Assembly: GCF_014651835.1 (NCBI RefSeq)
Contig: NZ_BMXQ01000001.1
Coordinates: forward strand, 1,254,801 to 1,318,800
From: Pigmentiphaga litoralis
GTDB taxonomy: Bacteria; Pseudomonadota; Gammaproteobacteria; Burkholderiales; Burkholderiaceae_B
Length of the DNA: 64,000 nucleotides
Direction of reading: 5' to 3'
Shown here in pieces: positions 19,702 to 28,545 of this stretch. Every line of letters begins with the position of its first letter. The stretch's first letter is position 1. Under the pieces are notes generated by a model. The model searched no databases. It was not told the DNA's origin and saw nothing but the letters and a program-made list of their open reading frames with translations. Position numbers and translations under genes: made by a program.

Positions 19702-19942
19702 GAAAGTTGTCCTGGACTTCGAAAAGCCGACATCGTACGGCCCGGCCACGCCGCCACCATGCTGACGACACACCCTCTTGCACTTGATGCGCGGCTGCAA
19801 TCAAGCCTGACGCCAAGGTAAAACGCCGCGGCGGCGCACCGATGGCGTCCCGGATCCTGCGCCCTCGCAACACCGGGGAAAACCGCAGTAAGCATGCACT
19901 CCTCGCAGCACGCTATCATTTGTCAAAACATGGGCGAACGAC

Positions 19943-20146
19943 GTGATAACGACACTCTGGATGATCTGGGCCGTACTGGCCGTCCTCGGATTCATAGGAA
20001 CCATGCGCATGGAGCGCAGCGCGGTCAAGGTCGATGGCGCGGCCGGCTGGCTGACCTTCGGCTGGTTCGGCGTGTTCATCCTGTGGGGCATTCCGTTCAT
20101 GGCGCTGCTCACCCTCGGAATCTGGCTCAGCCGGACGCTGCTGTGA
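19943..20146 (+). CDS. Small two-helix membrane protein
   Basis: 67 residues from a GTG start. Two hydrophobic segments (about 5-20, LWMIWAVLAVLGFIG, and 38-62, LTFGWFGVFILWGIPFMALL) are joined by a short polar loop containing RMERSAVKV. No family recognised. It is followed 38 bp later by the GAF histidine kinase on the same strand and could be cotranscribed with it. Confidence 0.6.
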   Translation: MITTLWMIWAVLAVLGFIGTMRMERSAVKVDGAAGWLTFGWFGVFILWGIPFMALLTLGIWLSRTLL

Positions 20147-20184
20147 TGCGCGTCGTCGCACGCTGCCCCGGCTGATTGCCTGCC

Positions 20185-21426
20185 ATGTCACGCATTCCTT
20201 CCGAACTCGAGATCGACGCCGCCCTGGCCCACCGCAGGCGGCTGCAGGCCGTGCGCCTGACCGGCATGCTCGACTCGCCCAGAGACGAGCGTTTCGACCG
20301 CCTGACCCGGCTGGCCGCCAAGCTGATCGACGTGCCGGCCACCTTCATCTCCTTCATTGACGAAGACCGCGACTTCTTCAAAAGCAGCTTTTGGGTGGAG
20401 CCGCCCGTGCATGACGTGCGCCAGGTCGAAGGGCGCACCTTCTGTCACTACGGCCTGGTGTCGGCCGGCCCGCTGGTGGTCGACAACGTGGTCGATCACC
20501 CGGAGTTCCAGGCCATTCCCCTGATCGAGGTGCTGGGCGTGCGGGCCTATCTTGGCGTGCCGCTGATCACCGACGACGGCATGCACCTGGGCAGCTTCTG
20601 CGCCATTGATATGCGAGGCCGGCGCTGGACGCAGCGCGATATCGAGATCCTGAGCGAACTGGCCCATTCCACCCTGCGGGAAATCTCGCTGCAGCAGGCC
20701 TTGCAGGATGTGGCACGCAACCTGGAAGCCGCCAAGGAAGCGGTGCGCAAACACGAAGAACTGGTGGCGACCATCGCGCACGAGCTGCTCGGGCCGCTGC
20801 AGATCGTGACCTTTTCAGCCGAGTCCCTGCTGCTGGGCGACCTGACTCCGGCGCAGCGCACATCGCTGACGCGCGTGTCGACAGCGGGCGACGGCATGGC
20901 AGAACGGATCAAAAGCCTGACCGGTGCGGCGTCGCGCACCCTGTCGGGCCTGGTCCTGAAGGACGTGTCGGTCGAAGACCTGCTGTCGCGCGCGACCTCC
21001 ATGATGGCGGCGATTGCGGACCGCAAGCAGGTCAGGCTGGTCTTCGAGGTCGAACCTGGACTGCCGAATATCCGGGTGGACCTGGCGCGACTGCTGCGCA
21101 TCCTGGGCGCCCTGATCGGCAATGCGGTCAAGTTCGGGCCCGCCAACACCACCGTGCGCATCACGGCGGAACGCCACTACGACATGATCAGTTTTTCCGT
21201 GATCGATCACGGCATGGGCATTCCGGAAGACCAGTTGCCGCATGTGTTCGACCGCTTGCGGCAGCCGGGTGCCGATCCCGGACAGGCGCCCGGCGTGGGC
21301 CTGGGTCTGGCGATTGCCAAGGAACTGGTCGAAGCGCATGGGGGCACCCTGTCCGCCAGCAGCACCCACGGCAAGGGCAGCGTCTTCAGCTTCACCCTGC
21401 CAACGGATGGCGACGATCAGGCCTGA
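20185..21426 (+). CDS. Cytosolic GAF-domain sensor histidine kinase
   Basis: 413-residue soluble sensor kinase; no transmembrane segment is evident. An N-terminal GAF domain (about 15-165; FISFIDEDRDFFKSSFW, TFCHYGLVSAGPLVV, AYLGVPL) precedes a coiled linker and a HisKA/HATPase core. The H-box carries H199 in IAHELLGPLQIV (usually HELRNPL). The N-box (IGNAVKFGP), G1 (DHGMGIPE) and G2 (GVGLGLAIAKELV) are present. The start at ATG 20185 is preferred over an in-frame TTG 9 bp upstream. No response regulator is adjacent, so it is an orphan kinase. Confidence 0.88.
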   Translation: MSRIPSELEIDAALAHRRRLQAVRLTGMLDSPRDERFDRLTRLAAKLIDVPATFISFIDEDRDFFKSSFWVEPPVHDVRQVEGRTFCHYGLVSAGPLVVDNVVDHPEFQAIPLIEVLGVRAYLGVPLITDDGMHLGSFCAIDMRGRRWTQRDIEILSELAHSTLREISLQQALQDVARNLEAAKEAVRKHEELVATIAHELLGPLQIVTFSAESLLLGDLTPAQRTSLTRVSTAGDGMAERIKSLTGAASRTLSGLVLKDVSVEDLLSRATSMMAAIADRKQVRLVFEVEPGLPNIRVDLARLLRILGALIGNAVKFGPANTTVRITAERHYDMISFSVIDHGMGIPEDQLPHVFDRLRQPGADPGQAPGVGLGLAIAKELVEAHGGTLSASSTHGKGSVFSFTLPTDGDDQA

Positions 21427-21494
21427 GCCGCTGGCTTGCAGACCCTCCCTTGCAAACCCTCGCTTGCACCGCCCTGCTCAAGCCCCTGCCCTGC

Positions 21495-22409
21495 TTACGC
21501 CGCCGCCCGTCTCGGCCACCACCGCTGCCCGAACTGGCTCACCAGCAGGCCGCCCAGCACCGCAAGGGTCCCAATCCACTGCGCCGGCCCCAGCCGCTCA
21601 TCGAACACAAGGGCAGCCGTGATCAGCCCCACCACAGGCACCAGCAGCGAGAACGGCGCGATGCGGCTGGTGGGATGCCGTTTCAGCAGCCGTGCCCACA
21701 GGCTGTAGGCGGTCAGCGTCGCCAGGCAAGCCAGGTAGCTGACCGCGGCAAATTCCTTCCATCCCGCGTTCGACAAGGCCGCAAAGGTGTGGTCGGCGCC
21801 TTCCAGCCAGAACGCCAGCAGAAAGAACGGCACGACAGGGACAAGGCTGCTCCATACGATCAGCGCAAACGAGTCATAGACCGGCGCGGCGCGTCCGGTA
21901 AAGCGGATCACGACGTTCGACAATGACCACATCAGCGCCGCCCCCACCGTCAGCAGAAAGCCGAGCAAGGTCATGTCGCCAGGCCGGCCGCCCGCCGAGG
22001 TGGCGATGCAGCCCAGTCCCACCGCGGCAATGGCCAGCCCCAGCCACTGGCACGCGTGCGGCCGCTCGTGCAGCAGCACGCCTGCCAGGATCATCGTAAA
22101 GAACGCCTGGGTCTGCAGGACCAGCGATGCCATGCCCGCCGGCATCCCAACGTTGATCGCGGTGAACATCAGTCCGAACTGGCCCAGCCCCTGCGTCAGC
22201 CCGTAGATCACCACGAACCGCACGGGCACCTTGGGCGGTTTGATAAAGAGCAGCAGGGGCAAGGAGGCCATGCTGAATCGCAAGGCGCCCAGCAGCATGG
22301 GGCTCAACCCCTGCACGCCAAACTTCATGACCACGAAGTTCAGCCCCCAGATGACGACCACCAGCAAGGCGCACAGGTATTCGCTTGGAGTGAGTCCGGC
22401 GCGCGTCAT
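21495..22409 (-). CDS. EamA/DMT-family transporter
   Basis: Ten-helix drug/metabolite transporter of the inner membrane, about 304 residues from MTRAGLTPSEYL. Two EamA repeats are visible: residues 10-140 (LLVVVIWGLNFVVMKFGVQG) and 150-290 (GAALMWSLSNVVIRF, then PFSLLVPVVGLITAALVFDERL). Members commonly export amino acids or metabolites; E. coli EamA exports cysteine pathway intermediates. The substrate here is unknown. An upstream in-frame ATG (22460) would add 17 non-hydrophobic residues. Confidence 0.88.
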   Translation of the reverse strand: MTRAGLTPSEYLCALLVVVIWGLNFVVMKFGVQGLSPMLLGALRFSMASLPLLLFIKPPKVPVRFVVIYGLTQGLGQFGLMFTAINVGMPAGMASLVLQTQAFFTMILAGVLLHERPHACQWLGLAIAAVGLGCIATSAGGRPGDMTLLGFLLTVGAALMWSLSNVVIRFTGRAAPVYDSFALIVWSSLVPVVPFFLLAFWLEGADHTFAALSNAGWKEFAAVSYLACLATLTAYSLWARLLKRHPTSRIAPFSLLVPVVGLITAALVFDERLGPAQWIGTLAVLGGLLVSQFGQRWWPRRAAA

Positions 22410-22525
22410 GCCACCACCCTGGACACGCAAGGCCGCGGGCTGCGGCAGGAATAGCGGCAAGACGGGGTCAGGAGCATGGCGGGCACGGATGGGCTGCGGG
22501 GACGCCCACTATATCGTCCCCAGGC

Positions 22526-22786
22526 CTAGGTGGCTTCCTTTGCTTCCTGTCCTTGTGGCCCGTTTTTCATGACCCCTCGAATATTCAGCGCCGCCAGGCT
22601 CACCTGCAGCACGATCAGCGCCCAGGCCGACGTGTGCACGCCCCACACGATCCACAGCACATTGCTGAGCAGGAACAGCCAGAATCCCCAGTTGCGTTTG
22701 TGCTTGGACAAGGACGCCACCAGGTAGGCCGCCAGCACAGATACCACCATGGCGGGCCATTGCATCAAGTCGATCAGATCGTTCAT
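22526..22786 (-). CDS. Small three-helix membrane protein (PQ-loop/PnuC-like)
   Basis: 86-residue protein from an ATG with an excellent AAGGAAGG ribosome site. Three hydrophobic helices (about 9-25, 36-50, 54-69), a short basic loop KHKRNWGFW and the layout VLWIVWGVHTSAWALIVLQVSLAALNIRG resemble half-size transporters of the SemiSWEET/PnuC-like type. That assignment is by appearance only. A much longer upstream frame is open but reads through the acnB terminator, so it was not used. Confidence 0.7.
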   Translation of the reverse strand: MNDLIDLMQWPAMVVSVLAAYLVASLSKHKRNWGFWLFLLSNVLWIVWGVHTSAWALIVLQVSLAALNIRGVMKNGPQGQEAKEAT

Positions 22787-22871
22787 CCAGCCTTCCTTCC
22801 CCATATCGTGATGACGGCTTCGAGCAAGCGGCATACCCAGGCAAAAATACCAGGATAAAAATACCAGGACG

Positions 22872-22908
22872 AAAAAAAACCGGGACACCCCGAAGGATGT
22901 CCCGGTCT
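22872..22908 (-). terminator. Intrinsic terminator of acnB
   Basis: Stem ACCGGGACA (22879-22887) with TGTCCCGGT (22898-22906), 10-nt loop. On the minus strand it is followed by a run of eight T residues (plus-strand A-tract 22872-22879). It lies 19 bp past the acnB stop. Confidence 0.9.
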
Positions 22909-22926
22909 TCACGAGCCAGACGGCGA

Positions 22927-25512
22927 TCAGGCCTTGACGGTATCCGCCACGTCCTTGAAGTCGGCGATCTGGTCGAAGTTCATGTAGCTGTAGATCGTCT
23001 TTTCATGGGCGCCCAGAATGCCGGTGCCTTCCATGTACTCCTCGCGGGTCGGGATCCGGCCCAGACGCGAGCAGATGGCCGCCAGTTCAGCCGAACCCAG
23101 GTACACGAACGTGTTCTTGCCCAGGCGGTTCGGGAAATTGCGAGTGCTGGTCGACATGACAGTCGCGCCTTCGCGCACCTGTGCCTGGTTACCCATGCAC
23201 AGCGAGCAGCCCGGGGGTTCCATCCGCGCGCCGGCCGCGCCCAGGGTACCGTAGTGCCCTTCTTCGGTCAGTTGCTTCTGGTCCATCTTGGTAGGCGGGG
23301 CCACCCACAGCTTGACCGGAATGTCGCGCTTGCCTTCGAGCAGCTTGGACGCGGCACGGAAGTGACCGATGTTCGTCATGCAGCTGCCGATGAACACTTC
23401 GTCGATCTTGGCGCCGGCGACTTCCGACAGCGTCTTCACGTCGTCGGGGTCGTTCGGGCAGGCCACCAGCGGCTCGTGCACGTCGGCCAGATCGATCTCG
23501 ATCACGGCGGCGTATTCGGCGTCGGGGTCGGCCTTCATCAGCTTGGGATCGGCCAGCCAGGCTTCCATGGCGGCGATACGGCGGGCGATCGAACGCTTGT
23601 CGTCGTAGCCGCTGGCGATCATCCACTTCAACAGCGTGATGTTGCTGTTGATGTATTCGATGATCGGTTCCTTGTTCAGGTGCACCGTGCAACCGGCGGC
23701 CGAACGTTCTGCCGACGCGTCCGACAGCTCGAATGCCTGTTCGACCTTCAGGTCAGGCAGGCCTTCGATTTCCAGGATGCGACCCGAGAAGATGTTCTTC
23801 TTGTTCGACTTGTCGACGGTCAGCAGGCCAGCCTTGATCGCGTAGTAGGGAATCGCGCTGACCAGGTCACGCAGGGTGACGCCCGGCTGCAGCTTGCCCT
23901 TGAAACGGACCAGGACCGATTCGGGCATGTCGAGCGGCATGACGCCGGTCGCGGCCGCGAAGGCCACCAGGCCCGAACCTGCCGGGAAGCTGATGCCGAT
24001 CGGGAAACGGGTGTGCGAGTCGCCGCCGGTGCCCACGGTATCGGGCAGCAGCATGCGGTTCAGCCACGAGTGGATCACGCCGTCGCCCGGACGCAGCGAG
24101 ATGCCGCCGCGGTTGCTCATGAACGCTGGCAGGCTGTGGTGCGTCTTGACATCCACGGGCTTCGGGTACGCCGACGTGTGGCAGAAGGATTGCATCACGA
24201 GATCGGACGAGAAGCCCAGGCAGGCCAAATCCTTCAGTTCGTCGCGGGTCATGGGGCCGGTGGTGTCCTGGCTGCCGACCGACGTCATCAGCGGTTCGCA
24301 GTAGGTACCCGGACGCACGCCCTTGCCTTCCGGCATGCCGACAGCACGGCCGACCATCTTCTGGGCGAGCGTGTAGCCCTTGCCGGTGTCGGCGGGCTCG
24401 GTCGGCAGGCGGAACAGGGTCGACGGGGGCAGACCCAGCGCTTCGCGCGCCTTGGCGGTCAGGCCGCGGCCCACGATCAGCGGAATGCGGCCACCGGCGC
24501 GCACTTCGTCGAACAGGACGTCGGACTTCATCGAGAATTCGGCAATGACCTGACCGTTCTTCAGAGCCTTGCCTTCATACGGACGCAGCTCGACCACGTC
24601 ACCCATGTCCATCTGGGACACGTCGAGTTCGATCGGCAGTGCGCCGGCGTCTTCCATCGTGTTGTAGAAGATCGGGGCGATCTTGTTGCCGAGACAGACG
24701 CCGCCGAAACGCTTGTTCGGGACGAAGGGAATGTCTTCACCGGTGAACCACAGCACCGAGTTGGTCGCGGACTTGCGCGACGAGCCCGTGCCGACCACGT
24801 CACCCACGTAGGCAACCAGGTTGCCCCGCGCGCGCATGTCTTGCAGGAACTTGATCGGGCCGATCTTGCCGGCTTCCTGCGGCTCGATACCAGGACGCGG
24901 GTTTTTCAGCATCGCCAGGGCGTGCAGCGGGATGTCCGGACGGCTCCACGCGTCGGGCGCGGGCGACAGGTCGTCGGTGTTGGTCTCGCCCGTCACCTTG
25001 AACACGGTCACGGTCAGGCTTTCGGGGACTTCGGGGCGGCTGGTGAACCATTCGCCGTCGGCCCAGCTTTGCAGCACGGCCTTGGCGTTGGCGTTGCCCT
25101 GGTCAGCCTTTTCCTTCACGTCGTGGAAGGCGTCGAACATGAGCAGGGTCTTTTTCAGGCCTTCGGCAGCGATGGCGCCGACCGACGAGTCATCCAGCAG
25201 TTCGACCAGCGGGCCAATGTTGTAGCCGCCCAGCATGGTGCCGAGCAGTTGCGTGGCTTTGGCGCGGTCGATGAGCGGACAAGCTTCCGAGCCCAGGGCC
25301 ACGGCGGCCAGGTACGATGCCTTGACCTTGGCGGCGTCGTCGACGCCGGCCGGCACACGGTGCGTGAGCAGGTCGACCAGGTATTCACCCTCGCCTGCGG
25401 GCGGCTGCTTGAGCAGCTCGATCAGGTCGGCGGTTTGTTGTGCCGACAGAGGCAGCGGAGGAATACCGAGTGCAGCGCGCTCGGCAACGTGTTGGCGATA
25501 GGATTCAAGCAT
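22927..25512 (-). CDS. acnB: Aconitate hydratase B / 2-methylisocitrate dehydratase
   Basis: TCA-cycle [4Fe-4S] enzyme interconverting citrate and isocitrate via cis-aconitate, and often 2-methylisocitrate in propionate breakdown. With the start at [16 protein letters not shown], the 861 residues match AcnB (E. coli 865), not AcnA. The AcnB-specific N-terminal HEAT-like domain is present, and cluster cysteines appear in [12 protein letters not shown] and [11 protein letters not shown] longer open frame upstream overlaps the operator palindrome and is not credible. Monocistronic, with its own terminator and an upstream 21-bp palindrome. Confidence 0.97.
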   Translation of the reverse strand: MLESYRQHVAERAALGIPPLPLSAQQTADLIELLKQPPAGEGEYLVDLLTHRVPAGVDDAAKVKASYLAAVALGSEACPLIDRAKATQLLGTMLGGYNIGPLVELLDDSSVGAIAAEGLKKTLLMFDAFHDVKEKADQGNANAKAVLQSWADGEWFTSRPEVPESLTVTVFKVTGETNTDDLSPAPDAWSRPDIPLHALAMLKNPRPGIEPQEAGKIGPIKFLQDMRARGNLVAYVGDVVGTGSSRKSATNSVLWFTGEDIPFVPNKRFGGVCLGNKIAPIFYNTMEDAGALPIELDVSQMDMGDVVELRPYEGKALKNGQVIAEFSMKSDVLFDEVRAGGRIPLIVGRGLTAKAREALGLPPSTLFRLPTEPADTGKGYTLAQKMVGRAVGMPEGKGVRPGTYCEPLMTSVGSQDTTGPMTRDELKDLACLGFSSDLVMQSFCHTSAYPKPVDVKTHHSLPAFMSNRGGISLRPGDGVIHSWLNRMLLPDTVGTGGDSHTRFPIGISFPAGSGLVAFAAATGVMPLDMPESVLVRFKGKLQPGVTLRDLVSAIPYYAIKAGLLTVDKSNKKNIFSGRILEIEGLPDLKVEQAFELSDASAERSAAGCTVHLNKEPIIEYINSNITLLKWMIASGYDDKRSIARRIAAMEAWLADPKLMKADPDAEYAAVIEIDLADVHEPLVACPNDPDDVKTLSEVAGAKIDEVFIGSCMTNIGHFRAASKLLEGKRDIPVKLWVAPPTKMDQKQLTEEGHYGTLGAAGARMEPPGCSLCMGNQAQVREGATVMSTSTRNFPNRLGKNTFVYLGSAELAAICSRLGRIPTREEYMEGTGILGAHEKTIYSYMNFDQIADFKDVADTVKA

Positions 25513-25585
25513 GACCGGGTCCCGTAGTGTGAGGGAATAGGAACGAACCCGGGAATTGTAGACCCACGCGCCGGAATGATCAAAC

Positions 25586-25606
25586 GTCTTATATCTTATA
25601 TAAGAC
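25586..25606 (-). promoter_or_regulatory. acnB upstream palindrome (candidate TCA-cycle operator)
   Basis: Perfect inverted repeat: GTCTTATAT (25586-25594), 3-bp centre, ATATAAGAC (25598-25606), 74 bp upstream of acnB. AT-rich in a GC-rich genome and containing TATAAG -10-like sequence on the minus strand. It resembles sites bound by GntR/FadR-type regulators; the regulator is not in this window. Confidence 0.6.
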
Positions 25607-25652
25607 ATAAGGGGTATCCCGGGCGCCAGGTCCGGTCATGCTTGCGGAGGAC

Positions 25653-26552
25653 TCAGCGCGGATCGGTCTCCAGCAGCATCTGCACCAGATCCTTCAAGTC
25701 GCGGCGCAGATCCTTGACACCGTCATGCAATTCCAAAGTCTCTTCGTTCATATACCGCTTGCGGTTGACCTCGAGCTGGATGCTGTGACGATGTTCTTCC
25801 GGCTTGCCATAGCGGCGCACCAGTTCCACACCCTTGTACGGGTAGTTGTATTCGACGCTGTAGCCGCGCTCGCGCAGGAAGGCGGCAACCTTCTGCGACA
25901 GTTCCGGCGACGCGGTGCTGCCGTCGCGATCGCCCACGACGAAATCGGCATGCACCAGGCCTGGCAGGTCGGTCGCATGGCTGCCGGCCACCGCCGGCAT
26001 CGAATGGCAATTGAGGTGGATGCTGTAGCCATGCCGCGCGTGCGCTGCATCGATCGCTGAAGACACCGCCTCGTGATAGGGCTTCCAGCAGCGGGCGATC
26101 CGTTGCTGGATTTCCTGCACGCCCAGCAGCCGGTTGTAGATCGGAATGCCTTCGTCGGTGTATTTCCAGATCAGGCCCTTGCCCAGGCGCACCTTGGAGA
26201 GCACGTCGGGATCGGTTTCCACCGGATCGGGCCACGCGCCATCGAGCAGGCCGACGTCCAGTTCGGTCGTGTTGCGGTTGGCGTCCAGGTAGCTGCGCGG
26301 AAAGTGCGCCTCGACCCAGGCCACGCCCAGGTCGGCCGCAAAGTCGTACAGCTTTTCGACGTGCGTGTCTTCGGCGCGCCGCAGGATCGCGGGGTCGCAC
26401 ACGAAACGGAAGTCGTCGGGATAGAAGGTGCCGCTGTGCGGCGAGTCCAGCACCACGGGCGTGCTGCCCGCAAACGACGACAGCAGGGCTTCGCCCGGCG
26501 CCGACGTCGCGGAAGGGTATCGGCTATTGATGATACGGAGAACGGTACTCAT
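25653..26552 (-). CDS. N-formylglutamate amidohydrolase family protein
   Basis: 299-residue member of the N-formylglutamate deformylase/amidohydrolase family (HutG-type), which hydrolyses the N-formyl group from formyl-amino acids. Typical motifs: VVLDSPHSGTFYPDDF with a metal-type histidine, EDTHVEKLYDFA, SYLDANRN and GYSIHLNCHSMPAV with a second histidine cluster. No hut genes lie beside it. It precedes acnB by 140 bp and follows a Bug receptor gene by 15 bp, so it is probably cotranscribed with the receptor. Whether it also processes formylated ring-cleavage products of the nearby nic genes is untested. Confidence 0.85.
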   Translation of the reverse strand: MSTVLRIINSRYPSATSAPGEALLSSFAGSTPVVLDSPHSGTFYPDDFRFVCDPAILRRAEDTHVEKLYDFAADLGVAWVEAHFPRSYLDANRNTTELDVGLLDGAWPDPVETDPDVLSKVRLGKGLIWKYTDEGIPIYNRLLGVQEIQQRIARCWKPYHEAVSSAIDAAHARHGYSIHLNCHSMPAVAGSHATDLPGLVHADFVVGDRDGSTASPELSQKVAAFLRERGYSVEYNYPYKGVELVRRYGKPEEHRHSIQLEVNRKRYMNEETLELHDGVKDLRRDLKDLVQMLLETDPR

Positions 26553-26567
26553 GGGTCACCTCGGTCA

Positions 26568-27527
26568 TCAGTCCAGCTGGATTTTCGCGAACTGGCTGAT
26601 CTTTTGCATCTTGGCCATTTCATCGTGGATCTGTTTCGTGAATTCGGCAGGCGTCGTGCCCGACGCGTACAGGCCCAGGCCGGCCAGGCGCTCCCGCACC
26701 GGCGCTTCTTTCAGTGCCGTTGCCACCGCCTGCTGCATGCGGTTGACCGCGGCCGCGGGCGTGCCGGCCGGTGCGACCAGACCGAACCACGACGGATCGT
26801 TGTTCGACTGCATGCCGCGCTCACCATAGGTGGGCACGTCGGGCAGCACGTCAAGACGAGAGTCCCACGACACCGCCAGGGCGCGCAGCTTGCCCGCCTT
26901 GATGTGCGGCAGCGATGCGGCCACCTGGTCGAAGTAGGCCAGCACCTGGCCGCCCAGCAGGTCGTTGATCGCGGGGCCCGCGCCGCGGTAAGGAATGTGG
27001 ACCATGTCGGTGCCGGTGGTGCTCTTGAACAGTTCGGCCCACATGTGGCTGATGGTGCCGTTGCCCGGCGTGGCGTAGGTGACCTTGCCCGGGTTGGCTT
27101 TCAGGTAGGCAATGAACTGCTCCAGCGTCTGAACCGGCACGCTCGGATTCACGACCAGCACGCCCGGGGCACGAACCATCTCGGTGACGGGAGCAAAGTC
27201 CTTGATCGGGTCATAGGGCAGCGTCTTGTAGACAGCCGGGTTGACGCCATGCGTGGATAGCGTCGCAACGCCAAAGGTCGAGCCGTCGGCCGCGGCGCGC
27301 GCCACTTCGGCCATGCCAATGGAGCCGCCCGCACCGGCGCGGTTTTCCACGACGACTGTCGTCTGCAATACACGGCCCACGGCTTCCCCGATGATGCGGC
27401 CAGTAATGTCAGTGGCGCCAGCCGGAGGGAAAGGCACGATCAGCCGTATCGGTTTACCTTGAGCCTTGACCATTCCAGGAAGGAAAGAAACGGCGGCAGT
27501 CGTGGCAATGAAAGTGCGGCGATCCAT
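26568..27527 (-). CDS. Bug-family tripartite tricarboxylate transporter receptor
   Basis: Periplasmic substrate-binding protein of the TctC/Bug family, greatly expanded in Bordetella and relatives. From MDRRTFIATTAAVSFLPGMV (AAGGAG ribosome site), 319 residues with a twin-arginine-like/Sec signal ending near KAQG. It has the canonical IRLIVPFPPAGATDITGRIIG, FGVATLSTHGVNPAV and PGKVTYATPGNGTISHM motifs. No tctA/tctB membrane subunits are adjacent, as is common for orphan Bug proteins. Divergent from a LysR gene, which probably controls it together with the downstream amidohydrolase-like gene. Ligand unknown, probably a carboxylate. Confidence 0.92.
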   Translation of the reverse strand: MDRRTFIATTAAVSFLPGMVKAQGKPIRLIVPFPPAGATDITGRIIGEAVGRVLQTTVVVENRAGAGGSIGMAEVARAAADGSTFGVATLSTHGVNPAVYKTLPYDPIKDFAPVTEMVRAPGVLVVNPSVPVQTLEQFIAYLKANPGKVTYATPGNGTISHMWAELFKSTTGTDMVHIPYRGAGPAINDLLGGQVLAYFDQVAASLPHIKAGKLRALAVSWDSRLDVLPDVPTYGERGMQSNNDPSWFGLVAPAGTPAAAVNRMQQAVATALKEAPVRERLAGLGLYASGTTPAEFTKQIHDEMAKMQKISQFAKIQLD

Positions 27528-27613
27528 GGACTTCTCCTTGACGATTTGGGGCAGCTTGCTTGGACTCAAACTAGTCCGGACAATACCCAGTTTACGCGAA
27601 AGGGCATTCTGAT

Positions 27614-27634
27614 AACATTCCGATCTGGAATGTT
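27614..27634. promoter_or_regulatory. LysR-type operator in the Bug-LysR divergent region
   Basis: Perfect inverted repeat AACATTCC-N5-GGAATGTT, which fits the T-N11-A LysR box. It ends 15 bp before the LysR start codon and is suited to autorepression plus control of the divergent Bug gene. Confidence 0.65.
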
Positions 27635-27648
27635 TTGATGGAATCACC

Positions 27649-28545
27649 ATGCGACGTTTGCGCCCTCCCCTGCACCTGCTGCGCACGTTCTCTACCGTCG
27701 CGCGATTCGGCAGCATTTCCCGCGCGGCCGAGGCGCTGCACGTGACCCAGGGCGCCGTCAGCAAGCAGATCCAGGAACTGGAACGCTGGATAGATGTGCC
27801 GCTGTTCGAACGGGCGCGCAAGCGGCTGTCCTTGACCCCGGCCGGCGAGCGCTATCACACGGTCATCCGGCCGCTGCTGGCGCAACTCGAGGCCGCCACG
27901 CTCGACCTGATCACGAGCGGCGACGGCGGTGGCGCGCTGCATCTGTCCACCCTGCCCACCTTTGGGGCCAAGTGGCTGATTCCGCGGCTGCCCGACTTTC
28001 AGCAGCGTCACCCGCAGGTCGCCCTGCACTTCGTGCCGTACGTGCACGGCTACGATTTCACGCGGCCGGACCTGGATTGTTCGATCCTGTTTGGCGAAGG
28101 GCACTGGCCCGATGCACATGCCCATTACCTGGCGGGCAGTGACGTGGTGCTGATCGCGCCGCCCGCCGGGCTGGGCCTGCCGGCAATCGAGTCGCCCGAC
28201 GACGTCAGCCGGCACACCTTGCTGCAGCATGTCAGCGTGCCGCAGGCGTGGCTGCAATGGAGCGAGACGCATGCGGTGCACACGATCGACCCCTTGACCG
28301 GACCGCAGTTCGACCAGTTCCACACGCTGATCCGCGCGGTCATGGTCGGGATGGGGCTCGCGCTGGTGCCACGCTGCCTGGTGCAGGATGAAATCACGGC
28401 CGGCCTGGTCTGCGCGCCGGCGGACATGAGCTATCGCAGCAATGCAGGGTACTGGTTCTGCTATCCGGAAGCGCGGGCGAACCAGGCGACGCTGACGCGG
28501 TTCAAGGAATGGCTGGTGGCCGCGGCGGTGGGGGCCGATCAGTAG
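27649..28545 (+). CDS. LysR-family transcriptional regulator (GcvA-like)
   Basis: 298-residue LTTR. The N-terminal winged HTH (residues 4-62: LRPPLHLLRTFSTVARFGSI, then AAEALHVTQGAVSKQIQELE) is followed by an effector-binding domain of the GcvA/AmpR subgroup (LSTLPTFGAKWLIPRLPDFQ, VGMGLALVPRCLV). Divergent from the Bug receptor gene with a T-N11-A palindrome just upstream of its ATG. Its last 7 bp overlap the 3' end of the convergent amidohydrolase gene. Confidence 0.92.
   Translation: MRRLRPPLHLLRTFSTVARFGSISRAAEALHVTQGAVSKQIQELERWIDVPLFERARKRLSLTPAGERYHTVIRPLLAQLEAATLDLITSGDGGGALHLSTLPTFGAKWLIPRLPDFQQRHPQVALHFVPYVHGYDFTRPDLDCSILFGEGHWPDAHAHYLAGSDVVLIAPPAGLGLPAIESPDDVSRHTLLQHVSVPQAWLQWSETHAVHTIDPLTGPQFDQFHTLIRAVMVGMGLALVPRCLVQDEITAGLVCAPADMSYRSNAGYWFCYPEARANQATLTRFKEWLVAAAVGADQ

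Noticed and set aside
22897-25527. Long plus-strand frame opposite acnB
   Set aside because: Shadow of acnB; the protein is low-information His/Gly/Arg-rich sequence.
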